Assembly (NCBI GenBank): GCA_000969725.1
Contig: JXSR01S018138.1
Direction: 5' to 3' (one strand)
Length of the DNA: 30,460 nucleotides
Origin: Ophiothrix spiculata
Lineage: Eukaryota > Echinodermata > Ophiuroidea > Amphilepidida > Ophiotrichidae
Part shown: piece by piece, positions 10,969 to 20,670 of the stretch
Layout: each line of letters opens with the position of its first letter
How positions within the stretch are numbered: the first letter of the stretch is position 1
Notes under the pieces: generated by a model
Seen by the model: the letters and a program-made list of their open reading frames with translations, nothing else
What the model was told of the DNA's origin: nothing
Database searches by the model: none
Position numbers and translations under genes: made by a program

Positions 10969-11273
10969 TGTGTACCGCCGCGGCAAAAGGGTCCAGTTGT
11001 TAAATCCTACATGTTGCTCATTGTAGCATATCTGATGTATACAAATACCATACATTAGACATGCTACAAGGAGCAACATGTACGAGCCGACAACTGGACC
11101 CTTTTGCCGCGGCGGTACACATATGTACCGCCGCGGCAAAAGGGTCCAGTTATCGGCTCCTACATGTTGCTCCTTGTAGCATATCTAATGTATGGTATTT
11201 GTATACATCAGATATGCTACAATGAGCAACATGTAGGAGTCGACAACAGGACCCTTTTGTCGCGGCGGTACAC
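10969..11273 (+). repeat. double palindrome: two inverted 150-bp hairpins head to head
   Basis: Segment 10969-11119 is itself a palindrome: gtaccgccgcggcaaaaggg at one end and its complement at the other, with atgttgctc / gagcaacat inside. Segment 11124-11273 is a near-exact reverse complement of the first. The centre is acatatgt. The ends are GC-rich in an AT-rich setting. It replaces about 80 bp of array unit 3 relative to unit 1. Apparent reading frames in it are by-products of the symmetry. Confidence 0.93.
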
Positions 11274-11406
11274 ATTTGATATCTTGAGAATGTTTGATCA
11301 TGTCTGCCAGGTACTTGCGTATTCAAGTAGATAGCTTTTTAAGGTTATCTAAATATTGGTAACCTACTCGATCTCCATACGCAATAATAATATTGATGAA
11401 ATGAAT

Positions 11407-11530
11407 AATGATGTCTACTTTACACTGCAAACATATATTAGTTCTTAACCTATTTGTAATTATTAACACACATAATCATGATAATTGACATCAAATTATA
11501 CATTTGTGATCATAAACTGTATATATTGAT
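11407..11530 (-). repeat. inverted fragment of the array unit junction
   Basis: The reverse complement carries ttatgatcacaaa, tgtgtgttaat, aggtta, gaactaatata and tgtttgca in the order seen at 7870-7960. It lies just after array unit 3, in opposite orientation, so the array has an inverted end. Confidence 0.75.
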
Positions 11531-11654
11531 TATGATCTCCATGGATGTTCTATTATTACAGTATGTACGTGTTTGAAAAAAAGAAGTTTTTATTCTATAT
11601 GTGTAAATCAAACTTTAATATCTAATAATAAATATATCTTGTTATGTGATTTAA

Positions 11655-11925
11655 AACAGTCGTATCTGCTATGGCTGCCTTAAATTGTATTCATTTAACA
11701 CCTTGTAACTAAACTGTGAAAAAAAAATCCTCAATTGCCTCTGCTACATATAATAACCAGTAGCTTTTAAAATGGTTTTACATCGTGACCTGAAGAACCA
11801 TTGAAGAGTGACTACCCCCTGCTCTGAACAAAGAAAAGAGTTGATGTGGAAATATGAATTAGATAAACATGGCAGCCTAAATCAGCAACGAAAACGGCTT
11901 TCTTGCACTAACATGACGATATTTA
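11655..11925 (+). mobile_element. foldback MITE, family A, copy 2, abutting a splice acceptor
   Basis: It aligns with the copy at 360-640: cgtatctgc, atggctgcct, aacacctt, gacctgaagaaccat, and a right end tttcttgcacta-acatgacga. It has diverged and its outer left arm is decayed. It ends 18 bp before the first base of the exon at 11944, so the acceptor's upstream signals overlap it. Confidence 0.85.
11908..11912 (+). promoter_or_regulatory. candidate splice branch point CTAAC inside a MITE end
   Basis: CTAAC matches the animal branch-point consensus. Its branch adenosine (11911) lies 32 nt before the AG at 11942-11943, an ordinary distance. MITE copy 1 has CTCAC at the same place, so one base change would have created the site. 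Confidence 0.5.
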
Positions 11926-11943
11926 CCATATGCTTTATTTCAG

Positions 11944-12482
11944 TATTGATGACCACTTTGAACACGTCAAAGATATTTTACTTTGGATTACCCACACAGG
12001 ATTAGTCACATGGTATACACCCGCGATACTCAAAAGCTCATGCAAAGTTCAAGTCAAAAATTTTCCATTTGATATACAGTATTGCGAAATGACATTTGCA
12101 TCATGGGGATACGACAGTAGTGAATTAGATATAATATACACAAATGACTCAGATGCTACCCAGAATGTGTTTCATAGTAACGGCGTCTGGCTGTTAGAGA
12201 AAGTGCACGTGCGTTTAAAACCGCACAAATTTGCGTGTTGCGAGATTCCATGGGCTTTCTTGGTTTATAGTTTTGAGATGAAACGTTCTCCGTCCTTTTA
12301 TATCAGTAACATAGTAGTGCCATGCATACTGCTTTCATTTATGACAATGATGGTTTTTACGCTACCACCGAAATCAGGGGAGAAGATTCAGCTAGGAATG
12401 ACCAATCTGTTAGCGCTTATATTATTTCAGCAGCTAATTGCGGAGACTATGCCACCTATCGGTGATGAAACTCCTATTATTG
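11944..12482 (+). CDS. nAChR-type receptor subunit, exon with Cys-loop, loops B and C, M1 and M2
   Basis: This exon encodes residues 53-231 plus one base of residue 232. The acceptor is tttatttcag and the donor gtgagt; it enters in phase 2 and leaves in phase 1. The Cys-loop is Cys85-Cys99, with the canonical 13 residues between and the FPFD core. Loop B is SWGYD (Trp106). Loop C carries the vicinal pair Cys150-Cys151 that defines alpha-type subunits, but Phe148 stands where a tyrosine usually precedes the pair, and Trp155 lies where the following tyrosine is expected. M1 is about 172-192 with the conserved Pro178. M2 is about 199-219, preceded by GEK, with Glu198 at -1' as in cation-selective channels and Leu208 at 9'. 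Gln occurs at 2', 15' and 16', which is not usual. ITHTG near 67-71 shows this is a divergent subunit. Subtype and agonist cannot be read from the sequence. Confidence 0.97.
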
Positions 12483-12515
12483 GTGAGTAAAAATATTAAC
12501 TGCTTATAAGTGTAC

Positions 12516-12612
12516 TGGTGGTAAAAATATACCATCCCGAATTGAAAGATTGATTGTTCTATTTCACGAGCCGATCAATCTTTCAATGAGGGATGGTATA
12601 TTTTTACCATCA
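12516..12612 (+). repeat. intronic hairpin with about 37-nt arms
   Basis: ggtaaaaatataccatccc at 12520 is mirrored by gggatggtatatttttacc ending at about 12608, and attgaaagattgat pairs with atcaatctttcaat. It starts about 35 bp after the splice donor of the preceding exon. Confidence 0.9.
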
Positions 12613-12635
12613 TACGAATGTAAGCATTTAATATT

Positions 12636-12938
12636 TGTTTTATATAACTCATTCATAGATTCTAGTCATTTGATAACACATTTAAACTAGTGGACTTACT
12701 CATTTTCCATGTAGCAGAAAGCACTATTGTACACTACAACTGCTACAGTGTTTATTTACATTGCAGTTTTCAGTCAGTACGATAAGAGTCGATATACTAT
12801 CAAACGGATGAAAATGATACTAAAGACTATCAACATGATCAAACTGATGAAAGTGGTACTAAAAATGACCAATGATCACGTGTTACAATCATACCAATCA
12901 AATGACTAGAATCTATGGATGAGTTATATAACAAAAAC
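12636..12938 (+). mobile_element. intronic foldback MITE with about 40-bp arms
   Basis: tgttttatataactcattca at 12638 and tagattctagtcatttga are mirrored at 12898-12937 (tcaaatgactagaatcta, then tgagttatataacaaaa). No coding content is seen. Arm identity is high, so insertion may be fairly recent. Confidence 0.85.
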
Positions 12939-14280
12939 TAACGTTCAGTTGATAGTCCCTTTAAAAATATCAAGCAATTCCATGATAACCTCTTTAAAAA
13001 ATGACCTATGTGAATGATAATGATCAATTTATAGGGGTTTTTTTTATGTTTTCAGCATTTAATCAATCATAAAACCTGATTGAAATATTTTCAATACAAA
13101 TCTAGATAGACCTTAATATTATTTTAATTTGTACCAAAACATGGATATTGAGAATATTTCCCAGCATTATATGTACATACAAAAATTGAACCTAAATATG
13201 TTTCAAACCGCCTTGTTAATGGTCAATGGGTTAACGATATTTTTGTCGTTTTTTTCAACGTTTCTATTACTGATTTCAAATTCTGATGATTTGAAGTCCT
13301 TTGAGTCATGTTATGTGCAAAATGGCAACATAACATAATTTTTGTTCATCATCAATGAACATTAATGAACTTCCCTGTGAATAAATCGCAACTGAGTGAT
13401 CCTACTATGCAATGTGACAAGTAAAACATCGAGCTAATGGGCATATGCGAAATGTGGAGATATTAACGCTTTAAAAAAAAACTACAGTAGACAATAACTA
13501 AGTTGAGTTGATAAATTGACTCGTATATTACTTTGAGCAATAGTGCTGTTACCCTTTTCTAATCCGACAAACACACATATTGGAATATCGGCGTATTTTT
13601 CTCTAAATTCTTAATTTTCAATTGAAGAGGGTTTTTTTTTCAAAACTCACTTAGTCCAATAGCTGTCACATGCTATATTTGCATAGGTGAATATTTGTTA
13701 TACAAGGTTGCCAATATAGTTGGAATAAAATATTTTACTTTTTAGTGTAAAAGTAGATTTATGAGAAAATATGTGAAATAATAATCTATGCAAAATGTTA
13801 TCTAGTTGAGTATGAAATTGTGCTTCGAATGTGATCACTTTACTCATGCACTGGTAGGGGGGAACAACACAAATGGGTTAAAAACGAGATTTTGAGATAA
13901 GATCAGATTAGACAACATCTAGTTCAATGAAACTTCACTACTGAAGTTGAGAGGTTATATGAAATATTATCACGTTTTATCACGCTCGGGTGGATCGTTT
14001 TTGATTCGCGATGAACAACTGTGGCGTGTATGAATACCTAAATGAACTATAAAGAATGCTGTTAGATTATTGAAAGTTTGAAGTTGACTTTATTAATGTC
14101 AAATTTCAATTAAATTTAGTAAACAAGATTTACTTATTATAATATTCCAAATGCCAGAAATGTAGAAAAAAATGCTGATTCAAAATATAGGCTGAAAGTG
14201 TGCTTAAATAACTGCCCTGCGAGTACCTTTGAGCAAGAAATGAATATGGCATTGTCATAAAATCTCAAAATGTGCATAGC

Positions 14281-14521
14281 TGCACTCTATTTTTTTTCTA
14301 CTCTTTGTTGAGTAAAAAGGTCACAGCTCATTGTTGAGTAAAATCTTACTCAACATTGAGTAAAATCTTACTCGGTTATGTCAATATTACTCAATGTTGA
14401 GCACATCTTACTCAACGTTGAGCAAATTTTACCCAAAGTTGAGTAAGATTTTTACTCAACAAATGAGCTGTGACTGTTGAGTAGTTTTTTGCTCAACAAG
14501 AGTAAGATAATTTTAAGAGTG
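14281..14521 (+). repeat. microrepeat island built on TTGAGTAA
   Basis: ttgagtaa, its complement ttactcaa and near variants occur over ten times in about 240 bp in both orientations. Outer inverted arms are present as well (gtcacagctcatt at about 14321 and aatgagctgtgac at about 14461). It lies in the last coding intron. Confidence 0.9.
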
Positions 14522-15574
14522 TGTAATAAACGTCATAATAAGCGAACTAATTTGTTTAAAACATATATTAAATAAACCAAATTGTATTATTATCTTATAA
14601 TCGTGAGCGGTTATATCAATCTATATATGGACGTACATATGTGAAGTCGATTTTAAAAGCTTCATAAAATCTGTTAAAAACATTATGTTTAACATCTTTT
14701 TGTTCATCAAAACAATCACATTATAAAAAAGGAGTATGAAGTATTATACAGCATCAAATCTCGAAGGGTGTTTTATACACAGATAAATTTACCTTCATCA
14801 AAATCATATATCAGTCCCTATCCCCTTCAGGCAGAATACATAATCGAATTCCAGTCGTGTATTATTCACACAAGAACAATCCCAGTCAATTGAGGATGCC
14901 TATCGGCTATCTCGGTGCGACATTTCAGATTTTGCCACTTCGCTTATATTAATATCTATGTTGGCTGAATATCTATGTAATATAAAAGAAAGGTTACTGC
15001 AGGCAATAATGACAATATTTTATCACCTTAGACTTTATTCAGCTGGAAATGCCATCAGTAAGAAATCATGACATTCTATGAAATAAAGTCGATCTTAACT
15101 TGACGTTAGGACGTTTTTGTGTATTTGTCAATATCGTTTAGTCAACTAAAATGGATTTTATAGCGTTTTAATTTGGTCAATGTGGATTTTTCAGACATAA
15201 CGCCATCATAGGTCAGACACAGGTCAACTATCCTCACAACATCACAGGGATTCTTTTGAAGAGAACATATTGACTACATGTGGACATAGATTATGTCATT
15301 AACAAAATTACCCATGGCATCAAAAACATATTTAAAGGTGTTTGAATTTTGGTCTTAGGTGCAATAGAACAGGAGAAATTAGCAAAAGTGTAGAATTTTT
15401 TGGGTGAATTTTTTATCATCTGGGGATATTTGTATATACTATATGTGAAGTTTCATGTTTTCTTCAAATACTGAACAATTCTGATGAATCATTGTTCCTT
15501 GCCGCTCCACTATAACTGTTTAAAAACCTCTCTTCTAAACCTAACTGTGCTCATATTTTTATATTTATCTGCAG

Positions 15575-16113
15575 GTACATACTTCATGGCCATGATAAGC
15601 ATTAGCTGTTTATCAATCACTGTAACAGTTACCGTCCTGTCGATTTTTCACACAGGCACATTTAGACCTGTACCAAACAAACTTAAACGTTTTGCCGATT
15701 TATACTTGTCGTGTTTCTTACCACGAAAGAAGAGAATTACAACAATACATCAAGTAACCGTTGCTTCTAAATCTGAATTGGGGCACGGTGACTCACTGCA
15801 AATGGAGGCCATTATGGATTATGGCATAGGGCCAACGTCTGCTGCTTCTGCAAATGTGACATTTGATTGTGAAAATGTTTTACAGGAGGACGCGACACAT
15901 CATATCGGAACAAACAATTATGGTCACAGTCGACGTTCATCTTTGAGAGAAAGAATTCTAGATGATTGGAAGGAAATAGCTCTTATTTTTGACAAAGTTT
16001 TCGGTTATTTATTATTTATTGCAACAGTGATTGTGCTTTTGTATGTGATGATTGAGTTTATTGTAATTAATAACACTATTGATAAGACATTTCACGAAGA
16101 AAATGACGAATGA
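15575..16113 (+). CDS. nAChR-type receptor subunit, last coding exon (M3, intracellular loop, M4)
   Basis: This exon encodes residue 232 (split Gly) to Glu410, then TGA at 16111-16113. The acceptor is tatctgcag. Joined to the previous exon it reads PIIG-TYFMAMISIS, matching the family M2-M3 linker and M3 start. M3 spans about 233-256. The intracellular loop is about 110 residues and contains a basic patch (PRKKR) and a polar middle. The MA amphipathic helix around 362-372 has the conserved W-K-x-[IV]-A pattern (Trp363). M4 is about 375-394. A short acidic tail ends the protein, as in other nAChRs. A candidate polyadenylation signal, AATAAA at 16267-16272, lies about 150 bp past the stop but has no strong GT-rich element after it. 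A decayed paralogue of this exon is at 27491-27840. Confidence 0.96.
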
Positions 16114-16362
16114 TTTTAAATCAGAAAATACAAATGAAATCAATTACTGAGTTTAAAGCTTAAAAAGGTTAAGCTGAAACCAAAACGTATTTGCTACTAG
16201 CTTTGGTGCTTCATTGTTTAGCAGGAAAACCAGACTCCATAATTTCAATGTCTGTGTGGGGTAGGAAATAAACCACGCCACTCCACGGCACAAGCGAATA
16301 TGATGTATCTTTTCTGTAGTTTTGACATATCCGTTGTAATAGGAATCACAGTCCATTAAAAG

Positions 16363-16636
16363 ATAATTTTTGAGTAAAAAATCCAGAAAGTTACTGACTC
16401 CTTTAGCTTTCGCCATTTTGGCTGATGACTTGACCACAAGTGCCTTGGTTAACTGCATCTAACGGGAAAATTGACGGAAGTCTCTCTTCCACAGGTCACT
16501 GATATTTATTAATGAGAGACCTGTGGAGGAGACTGTCGTCAAGTGTCCTGAAAGGCGCTTGTAATCAAGCCATCAGCAAAGACGGCGAAAGCTAAAGAAG
16601 TAGGTAACCTTTTGGATTTGTCACTAAAAATCTGAT
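16363..16636. repeat. inverted duplication of an unidentified gene fragment
   Basis: The arms at 16363-16502 and 16510-16636 are inverted copies around a loop of about 7 bp. Read outward from the loop, both arms give related peptides. The minus arm has KALVVKSSAKMAKAKG and the plus arm has ALVIKPSAKTAKAKE, each followed by an N-[FL]-L-D block. A minus-strand open frame runs on to 16153, beyond the arm. I do not recognise the protein. A stop interrupts the frame just before the shared part in both arms. It lies about 250 bp past the receptor stop codon and could be in its 3' UTR. Confidence 0.75.
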
Positions 16637-16754
16637 ATATTTATTCACAATCTTACGAAATATTAAGTTATTTACAGTTCCCGGATCTTAACGTCAGGGT
16701 TGTACAGTAAAGTATATGCTAACAACTTTCACCCAACATTACCCAGATAACATT

Positions 16755-16970
16755 ACATGGTTGGCCCAACGTTGGGCCAACGTAGTACTTTACGTTGGGC
16801 CAACGTAGGTTGACTGACGTTGGGCCGATGTCATTTTGTCCGTTGGCCCAACGTTGGCTATGCATCTTTTATTTCGCGTTGGACCAACGTTGGGCCAGTG
16901 TTGTGCCAATATCGCCCCAACGTAAAATAAATGTCGAAATACAATCAAAATGACGTTGGGCTGACATCAC
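16755..16970 (+). repeat. microrepeat island built on GTTGGGCCAAC
   Basis: The self-complementary motif cgttgggccaacgt and its variants (gttggcccaacgttgg, gttggaccaacgttgggcc, gacgttgggctgac) recur about ten times in 215 bp. No coding content is seen. Confidence 0.92.
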
Positions 16971-18084
16971 TCTGAAGTGATTTAATGTATTAACATATTC
17001 TATTATGGGCTTAACCCAGTTCTTCTACCAGAAGATTTTCCTCCAAAATGCTAAGTATTTCTTGGAGGACATAAGGCATGTCTCATTTGCCAAGACTTCA
17101 AACCAAAGTCATAGTCTTTTTGCAAGAGAACAAGTATAACGATGCTTGACAAAGCTAAACTACCAACCTAGAAATTTAAACATGATAAAGTTAAAAGGGA
17201 AATACCTGGCAATTCTATAGCCAACATTTTACCGTATTCTGTACAGATTCCCGTAAACGTTAATACAATCATTTTATCTTAAAAAATACTTGAACCCCTT
17301 GATTACATGTACAAAGCTCTGACTTTAATCACTGCACTACAATGGTACACATATATACAAGCTTGTCAAGCTTTCAAACACGATTTGTTTTATCTCATTT
17401 GCTTTTGTCAATTTAGAGATAACTCCACTTTTCAGCGGAACCAACAAATCCGGTTTTATGCCACTTTCTGGTTAAGAGAGTATGGTGAAGAAATTAATTA
17501 AGCTAAACATTATCCACACTTGAAAAGACATATTTTCCATTATGTAGGCTTAATGGATGCTACTTGTGATCTAGCTGTGTAATTCGGTTAAATGAGGCTA
17601 TACTGTTGTTATGAAGAGGTTTTCAACGGGCGCTAATCACGGGATCTCATTGGAAAGCAAGTTGCACTTAGACAATATTCAGATACGAACTTGCCGGTCT
17701 CAGCATTCCAGAATGTCCTGAGTTCGGATTTCTGCTTGTCTCCGAATCCAGGTACTTCTCGTATTATCCAAGAACGTAACTATTTCTGCACCTCTTAAAC
17801 TAAACTTAATCCCTTATTTGAATCTTTCAAATCTGTTCAAGTGTGAATAATATTTAGCTTAATTAATGTCTTCAACGTTCTCACTTAATCCCAAAGAAGT
17901 ACAAACTGTTTTTGTAGTAACAAAATGCCTTAATGTATGCTTATAATATTAATTAACTCCGCGTCATAAGCTTTTGCCTTTTTACATGCCTGTAGATTAA
18001 TTAAATTGATGTTTTACATATATTTAAGCACACCAACAGCGTCTCATCGATTTGAAATCGAAATGTATCAAATTCTCCAGCCAG

Positions 18085-19021
18085 TGACACCGATTTGCAA
18101 AGAAAGGATAATTTAACCCTCGTCTAACCATGGAGGGGGTGGTTGCAACCGCCTAAGGTTTTTTCCCCGCAGCCAAAAAAACGCAAAAGCAACCAACCCC
18201 AGACTTTTGGGTAATCTCTTTTATATACATCCCTTGCAGTCATTTCGATGAACTAGGGGGCGGGGGTTTCACCTAAGGTGGGGTTAGGGTAGGACGTCAA
18301 AGTCGGGGTGAAGGAGGTTGTTGCAACCCGGTGACATTTTTGCCAATTTTAAATCGCCATTTTGAAAAAAAATATGCATGCTATGAGGCTGAAACTAGCA
18401 GGGCTTGTTAGAATTATAATTTCCCTTCGTTATTTTTTAAAAATAAAACAAGATAAAATTCCGTTATTTTAGATAAAAATGAACCTCGATTTTTCGACCT
18501 GAAAGACCTTTATGACGTTATAAAAACGTAACGCCGTAGCCGATTTTTGTAATATTGATATTGTTGGATAAAGGAGGACCATACCTATCCATTGAGAGCA
18601 AAAACAAGTTCATAGGGGATATTCCGTTCTAAAAAATAGGGGGCGCTCTTGGTTAGACGTGTTACCAAAAATGTTTGGTTAGACGAGGGTTAAACGAAAT
18701 TACTCTGAACTCAATTCTTGCTAAGTCTTGAACTACACACTCGGGGTAAAACCACAAACACCATGGCTGCACATCATGAGTAGTCGGGATCAAATAAGTT
18801 ACATCAGGATTCACTCCACAGCGCAGGCTATTGAATTCATCATAACGTCACACGGTAGCATTATTGACCCGTTGGATACCGTAATTACAGTTAGTTACCA
18901 CTGGCCCTGTACTCATTTGTACTGATAATGGTTCTCTGCGTGTAATTGATCAGTTTTACCGTAACTGAATTCAGAGGTAAATGTTTAAAACCGTCCGTTC
19001 TTTGCAAATCGGTATCGCGTG
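18085..19021 (+). mobile_element. TIR element of about 0.94 kb holding a nested TTAA element
   Basis: accgatttgcaaagaa at 18088 is mirrored by ttctttgcaaatcggt ending at about 19013. The short TIRs enclose the complete element at 18117-18689. No coding domain is visible. Confidence 0.6.
18117..18689 (+). mobile_element. complete TTAA-flanked MITE (piggyBac-like target), 573 bp
   Basis: The ends are ccctcgtctaacca and tggttagacgaggg (12 of 14 exact in the mirror), bordered by TTAA at 18113-18116 and 18690-18693. TTAA duplication and TIRs starting CCC are features of the piggyBac superfamily; that assignment is an inference. No transposase. Related pieces occur at 5525-5893, about 9740-9990 and 25420-25679. 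Confidence 0.8.
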
Positions 19022-19049
19022 TTAAAGAAACCTAAAAATTCGTGAGACT

Positions 19050-20095
19050 CGGATTAGATTTCAGATTTATTAGATCATATAACATGCCAGCCTTGAGGCT
19101 GAATTGCATTATAAAATGAAAAACATTAAACACGATTATATACATATAAACAAAAAAGCAAAGTACAAATGAAGACATGTAGTTGAGGAGTAATTAAACC
19201 CAAGAAAGGGTGGCTGGCAATCAGGAGCTATTCAACAAATCCATGTAATAAGGATTAGAACTCCTAGAAAACCTCAGTGTACAAGCAGGCAGTTGGGCGA
19301 AATCACTGGCATTCCTAAGCTTTCTTCCAATAATGTCAATTCTTCCAGGGGGGGGAGCAAAAATTGCAAGTGCGAGCATATTTGGGACATTGTTCCTACC
19401 TCCTAGAAGAAAGAGTTTCTAATTTACAGGCATGTAATGTCTTATTACAAGATGTGTATTCAAAGCCTAAAATGATGTTTATCAGTAATGGAGGAGTGCC
19501 ATATCACCTCAGAATATATTTCAAAAGAGGCCGAACATATTAACCAGTATAGACAGTGGGAAGTTCAACTTCGATGAATCCATATTTCTTAAAGTTGCGA
19601 AGCATGAAAAGACGATGAGAGGCTTTGGTGCACATTGATCAAAGCAACTTGAGTATCCCATGTCAGATCGTTTTGGATCTGGATGCCAAACACTTTAGCT
19701 GAAGAGACAAAGTTAAGCGGGGAATTGCCAATCATGAGAACTGGATGGGGAGGAGGCTCCCGGGAAAATGAAATTTGGATAGCCCGACATTCATCTGGAT
19801 TCGCCTTTTGCTGAGTCTCAATAGACCAGTTAAGAAAGTTATCAAGGTCCCTCTGAAGGCTACTATTCACATTAGAGCGACGATTCTCTGCAAACGTTAA
19901 GTCTTCAACATATTTCTAGAAATAAGCAGAGCTAGCCGTCAGCAGCATCATTGATGACAATCTGGAAGATAATAGGACTCAACTTGGTACCCTGTGGGAC
20001 ACCAGCATTAATAATAGAATAATCAGACAGACGATGTGCCACCACGTGTCGAAATCCTGGTTAGGAACGTATGGTGTCACGGAGTGTATATTAGC
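19050..20095 (-). mobile_element. 3' part of a decayed non-LTR retrotransposon (LINE, CR1/L2-like)
   Basis: On the minus strand, in order: AGVPQGTKLSPIIFQIVIND near 19975-20010 (reverse transcriptase block with the GVPQG motif); YVEDLTFAE near 19880-19910 (the catalytic Y-x-D-D box with the first Asp as Glu); the open segment 19589-19870 with LQRDLDNFLNWS, NPDECR and NDLTWD (thumb region); then fragments GFEYTSCNKTLHACKLETL and RNASDFAQLPACTLRFSRSS (C-terminus). The 3' end near 19050-19110 carries a short stem (cagcc / ggctg) and aataaat. Stops and frameshifts separate the parts and the 5' half is missing, so it is inactive. Family assignment rests on motif style only. Confidence 0.88.
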
Positions 20096-20409
20096 ATAGG
20101 AACAAAGTTGAAAATGTCTTTGTAACATTCAGCAATAATACAGTATGTGCCAATAAAAACGTAATATTGGAAAACCAAAATATTTAAAATATAAGAGAGC
20201 GCTTTTTATCATCAATTATCAATTGCTTTTAATGCCTTTATGGCAGGCTACTTTTGATATTGACTATGGTATTGAAATCATATTAAATCAGACCAGCTCA
20301 ATTATTAAGGGCTTCATAGTATTTGTTATAACAGAATCGTAAATCGTTAAAAAATCGTGCGTTTTTATTTGCACACACTGTAAATATATGACTTGTTTGT
20401 TACTAGTTA

Positions 20410-20667
20410 TTGCATCTGTCAGACATCACCGTATAGAGCAAAACGTACGAAACATACACATGTTTCACATATCAAACGTGTGATTAACTGACGACCATCG
20501 TATGAATAGCGAATTAAACGTATACAAAACGGACAGACCATAGGGATATTGTATTAGACGTACTTGTAACGAACACATGACAAACTAAAATGCATAAAAC
20601 AGAGCAATAGTGGGTTAAAGTACGTTACGCGTACGTTTTGCTCTATACGGTGATGTGTGACAGAGCT
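20410..20667 (+). mobile_element. MITE with TTA target duplication (PIF/Harbinger-like), copy 1
   Basis: The left end (catctgtcagacatcaccgt) and the right end (acggtgatgtgtgacagagc) are inverted; tagagcaaaacgtacg and cgtacgttttgctcta extend the arms. TTA borders lie at 20407-20409 and 20668-20670. A 3-bp TTA duplication is typical of PIF/Harbinger, by inference. Confidence 0.78.
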
Positions 20668-20670
20668 TTA

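Larger units (their letters stand above)
9409..11400 (+). repeat. unit 3 of the array, split by two insertions
   Basis: It starts at aaccaggttaattagaact, is broken by a TA-flanked element (9434-10497), resumes with tgaatgtttgcag, and shows the same landmarks as units 1 and 2 to about 10966. There it is broken by a double palindrome to 11273, and it continues with ttgatatcttgaga to about 11400. The offset of its landmarks from unit 2 equals one unit plus the two inserts within about 15 bp. Confidence 0.88.
4816..11943 (+). other. intron of the receptor gene (7128 bp), packed with repeats
   Basis: The donor is gtaagt and the acceptor tttatttcag; the split codon AA|T makes Asn. The intron holds the exon relic, a foldback, a TTAA element, a small GC-rich MITE, a roughly 801-bp repeat array with nested insertions, and a MITE at its 3' end. 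The stretches 5900-6390 and 6540-7120 show no recognisable feature. Confidence 0.92.
12483..15574 (+). other. intron of the receptor gene (3092 bp)
   Basis: The intron runs from donor gtgagt to acceptor tatctgcag, in phase 1 (a split Gly codon). It holds a hairpin at 12516, a foldback at 12636 and a microrepeat island at 14281. The stretches 12940-14280 and 14525-15570 show nothing recognisable. Confidence 0.92.
16114..18084 (+). other. 3' flank of the receptor gene, no further gene
   Basis: Apart from the inverted fragment and the microrepeat island, only a short plus-strand stretch at 17690-17780 is suggestive: it reads SDFCLSPNPGTSRI, recalling the N-P-G-P motif near the start of LINE ORF2 proteins. 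That match is too short to call a feature. Confidence 0.5.

Noticed and set aside
10930..11334. Mirror-image frames beginning MPRRY on both strands
   Set aside because: They are a by-product of the double palindrome, not genes.
18728..18925. 65-codon plus-strand frame
   Set aside because: It lies between the TTAA element and the outer TIR, with no domain or conserved motif.
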